Part shown: positions 23,488 through 25,521 of the stretch, one piece after another
Layout of the letters: every line of letters begins with the position of its first letter
Numbering within the stretch: the stretch's first letter is position 1
Source: CAYLPJ01 sp964385465
Lineage (GTDB): Bacteria; Planctomycetota; Phycisphaerae; SM23-33
Direction: 5' to 3'
NCBI GenBank assembly: GCA_964385465.1
Contig: CAYLPJ010000072.1
Location: 1 to 25,521 of the forward strand
DNA: 25,521 bases
Position numbers and translations under genes: made by a program
The notes under the pieces: model-generated
Databases searched by the model: none
What the model saw: only the letters and a program-made list of their open reading frames with translations
Told to the model about the DNA's origin: nothing

Positions 23488-23516
23488 ACTGTACCGGCCG
23501 GGGCCGCGAAGGTCAC
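23488..23516 (-). promoter_or_regulatory. Possible promoter for the URO-D-like operon
   Basis: On the minus strand GTGACC (23516-23511) and TACAGT (23493-23488) are separated by 17 nt. Each matches its consensus at four of six bases. The start would be near 23481, leaving a short leader containing the GAGGAG SD. Confidence 0.33.
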
Positions 23517-23536
23517 CGGGTTTGCCGCCCCGCCCG

Positions 23537-24358
23537 TCACGCCCCGGCCAGCGCCTCGACCAGCCGCCGCAGCGGATCGACGTCCCCGACCGGCGCGAAG
23601 ATCAGCCAGGCGATGTTCAACCCGGTGACAAGGTCGTAGGGCACGGACATTCTCGGCCAGCGCCAGAGGCGGACGCGGAGGTGCCAGGGCCCGTTGCGCG
23701 GGTCGGTGGCGGGCGTGCGGCCGGCGAGGACGGCGCGGGTGTGGCCGATGCGGCGCAGGACGGTCAGCAGAGGCAGGGTCGCCTGCTGGACGATCAGCGC
23801 CGGGACGTTGTGGGCGAAGCTGGCGATGAGGATGGCGGCCGAGCGCTCGCCGCGCTGCCAGTAGCCGACGGAGCAGGAGTCGATGAGGTCTTCGGCGCGG
23901 GCGCGGGTGTAGGAGATCATCACGGCGTTGAAGAAGGCGACCATGCTGCCGGCGACGAACGTCAGGTTGGGCGGGGCATGCCAGGCGTAATGGAAGGCGA
24001 TGCCGGCGTAGACGGCGAAGTCGCTGAAGCGGTCGAGCGTGCTGTCGAGGAAGGCGCCGAAGCGGGTGGCCTTCTTCCCGATGCGTGCGACCGCGCCGTC
24101 GAGCATGTCGCAGGCGGACGACAGCACCAGCAGTCCGGCGGCCAGCAGCAGCCAGGCGCCGCCCTCGCCGGGGGCCAGGCGCAGCGAGGCGGCGGGGGCG
24201 GGCGTGGCGGCGCCGGCGGCGTAGCACGCCCCGGCCAGGACCGTCAGGGCCATGCCGGCGAGGCTGAGGGTGTCGGGCGTGACGCCGAGGCGCACGAGCC
24301 CGCGCGCGACGGCGTCGCGTGCGGTGGCAAACCCGAAGCCGACAGCCCGTCCGATCAT
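23537..24358 (-). CDS. CDP-alcohol phosphatidyltransferase, probable inositol-phosphate type
   Basis: The protein has 273 residues with several membrane segments, for example LAGMALTVLAGACYAAG, AWLLLAAGLLVLSSAC and FAVYAGIAFHYAW. The full family motif D(x2)DG(x2)AR(x8)G(x3)D(x3)D is intact: Asp84, Asp87-Gly88, Ala91-Arg92, Gly101, Asp105 and Asp109. These enzymes join a CDP-activated lipid to an alcohol. The acceptor cannot be read from the motif, but the gene lies 58 nt downstream of the myo-inositol-1-phosphate synthase gene, which points to phosphatidylinositol-phosphate synthesis; phosphatidylglycerophosphate synthase is the main alternative. No clear SD precedes the ATG. A gap of 67 nt separates it from the URO-D-like gene downstream. 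Confidence 0.88.
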   Translation of the reverse strand: MIGRAVGFGFATARDAVARGLVRLGVTPDTLSLAGMALTVLAGACYAAGAATPAPAASLRLAPGEGGAWLLLAAGLLVLSSACDMLDGAVARIGKKATRFGAFLDSTLDRFSDFAVYAGIAFHYAWHAPPNLTFVAGSMVAFFNAVMISYTRARAEDLIDSCSVGYWQRGERSAAILIASFAHNVPALIVQQATLPLLTVLRRIGHTRAVLAGRTPATDPRNGPWHLRVRLWRWPRMSVPYDLVTGLNIAWLIFAPVGDVDPLRRLVEALAGA

Positions 24359-24416
24359 CCCGGGAGGATACCGCCCGGCGCCGGCGGAGGAAAGCCGCGC
24401 CGGGAAATGGGCGGGC

Positions 24417-25521
24417 TCACTTCGCGGGGGTCGCTTCCGCCACGGCCCGGTCGGGCGCGCGGGGGGCGGGCGGCTCGCCGGCGATGAAGGCCTCGAGCAT
24501 CTCGTGGGCCTGGTAGTCGGTGAACTGCACGGGGGGGTGCTTCATGGTGTAGGCGCTGACGGCCTCGAGGGGCCCGGCGAGCCCGCGGTCCCGGGCGAGC
24601 TTGCAGCAGCGGATGGCGTCGATGGTCTCGCCGGCGGAGTTGGGCGAGTCCTCGACGCTCAGGCGGAGCTCGAGGTTCATGGGCACGCCGCCGAAGCCGC
24701 GGCCTTCGAGGCGGAGGAAGCAGACCTTGTTGTCGTTCTGCCAGGGCACGTAATCGCTGGGGCCGATGTGGACCTGGTCGGGGGGCAGCGGGACGTCGAG
24801 CTGGCTCTGGACGGCGTCGGTCTTGCTGACACGCTTGGCGTCGAGCCTGGTGTGGTTGAGCATGTTCAGGAAGTCGGTGTTCCCGCCGGTGTTGAGCTGG
24901 TAGGTCGCGTCGATCTTGGCGCCCCGCTCGTGCATCATCCGGGCCAGGACGCGGTGGGTGACGGTCGCACCGACCTGGGCCTTGACGTCGTCCCCGATGC
25001 AGCAGATGCCCGCCCGGCGGAAGCGGTCCGCCCACCCGGGATCCGAGACGATGAAGACCGGAATGCAGTTGATCAGGCTCACCCCCGCGTTGAGGCAGCA
25101 CTCGGCGTAGAACTCGGTCGCCTTCTGCGAGCCGACCGGCAGGTAGTTCATGAGGATCTCCGCGCCGGTGTCGGCGAGGAGCTTCTCGATCCGCTCGGGC
25201 GTGGCCGACCGCTCGTCGGAGACAACGAAACGCTGCTCCGCGGGGTAGCGCTCCATGTGGTCGGCGACCCCGTCCAGCACGTTGCCCATCGCGACGGGCA
25301 CCTCGTCGCAGGTGAACTTGTCATAGAACACCCTGGTGTTGTTGGGCTTGGCGAAGATCGCCTCGTGAAGTGGCTTGCCGACCTTGCGGGCGTCGACGTC
25401 GATGGCCGCGACAATGCGGACGTCGCCGGGAACGTACCCTCCCAGGACCGGGTAGGCCAGCCCGACCGTACCGTCCGGCCCGTCGGACATCGATTCGGCG
25501 TAGTAGTGGATGCCCTGGACC
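24417..25521 (-). CDS. ino1: myo-inositol-1-phosphate synthase (5' end outside window)
   Basis: The frame continues to the right edge, with VQGIHYYAES before an internal Met at 25490, so the NAD-binding GxGN motif is lost outside the window. The visible 367 residues carry the family signatures: GDVRIVAAIDVDARKVGKPL, LMNYLPVGSQKATEFYAEC, NCIPVFIVSDPGWADRF, GDDVKAQVGATVTHR, QLNTGGNTDFLNM and VSKTDAVQSQ, where Lys residues act in catalysis in known enzymes. The compact form without the long eukaryotic insertions matches the actinobacterial/archaeal type. It makes 1D-myo-inositol 3-phosphate (L-myo-inositol 1-phosphate) from glucose 6-phosphate. The C-terminal tail after about residue 335 is Ala/Pro/Glu-rich. 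The next gene, a CDP-alcohol transferase, is the natural partner for inositol lipid synthesis. Confidence 0.93.
   Translation of the reverse strand, partial: VQGIHYYAESMSDGPDGTVGLAYPVLGGYVPGDVRIVAAIDVDARKVGKPLHEAIFAKPNNTRVFYDKFTCDEVPVAMGNVLDGVADHMERYPAEQRFVVSDERSATPERIEKLLADTGAEILMNYLPVGSQKATEFYAECCLNAGVSLINCIPVFIVSDPGWADRFRRAGICCIGDDVKAQVGATVTHRVLARMMHERGAKIDATYQLNTGGNTDFLNMLNHTRLDAKRVSKTDAVQSQLDVPLPPDQVHIGPSDYVPWQNDNKVCFLRLEGRGFGGVPMNLELRLSVEDSPNSAGETIDAIRCCKLARDRGLAGPLEAVSAYTMKHPPVQFTDYQAHEMLEAFIAGEPPAPRAPDRAVAEATPAK

Noticed and set aside
1..25521. tRNA, rRNA, CRISPR arrays, insertion sequences or prophage genes
   Set aside because: I looked on both strands and found no tRNA cloverleaf, no rRNA-like stretch, no regularly spaced short repeats and no transposase or integrase motif. 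The only direct repeats are protein-coding modules.

Overview
The window is a very GC-rich stretch of bacterial chromosome. Genes are tightly packed on both strands, several use GTG or TTG starts, and many have clear purine-rich Shine-Dalgarno (SD) sites. A giant multi-domain secretin, a Tat-exported sulfatase, a URO-D-like protein, tiny lysine-rich proteins and LTxxQ-like periplasmic proteins together point to a member of the Planctomycetota (Phycisphaerae-like) or a near PVC relative. That placement is an inference from gene content; no rRNA or tRNA gene is visible. I saw no CRISPR array, insertion sequence, integrase or other sign of a mobile element.

Layout. 1-7553 (+): a secretin truncated by the left edge, with 23 tandem N-type repeats before the C-terminal pore domain, overlapped by 4 nt by a small lipoprotein gene. 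7575-9607 (-): a secreted HELGH metallopeptidase and, upstream of it, a five-bladed beta-propeller protein that appears to have a leaderless promoter. 9861-11270 (+): a membrane-anchored deiminase of the agmatine/peptidyl-arginine deiminase family, overlapping tail to tail a sigma-54 activator with a degenerate receiver (11237-12685, -). 12931-14402 (+): a P-loop NTPase flanked by two tiny basic ORFs (31 and 24 codons). 14737-16916 (+): an exported Lys-rich LTxxQ-like protein with its own promoter and terminator, then a sulfatase. 16959-17081 (-): a 40-residue zinc-ribbon protein. 17232-18527 (+): a tandem-HD / HD-GYP protein. 18549-25521 (-): a long minus-strand run. In transcription order it holds myo-inositol-1-phosphate synthase (cut by the right edge), a CDP-alcohol phosphatidyltransferase, a URO-D-like protein, an N-acetylneuraminate-lyase-like aldolase, a GNAT acetyltransferase and, from a separate promoter, a stand-alone DsbD-alpha-type protein coupled to a double thioredoxin-fold protein.

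How the genes may work together. The secretin and its coupled lipoprotein look like an outer-membrane channel with a pilotin-like partner. The inositol-phosphate synthase and the CDP-alcohol transferase together suggest synthesis of inositol phospholipids. The DsbD-alpha protein and the tandem thioredoxin look like a split periplasmic redox relay. Many other products are exported, so the window is dominated by cell-envelope functions. The most unusual element is the secretin, which has far more N-domains than the three or four of classical type II, III or IV secretins.
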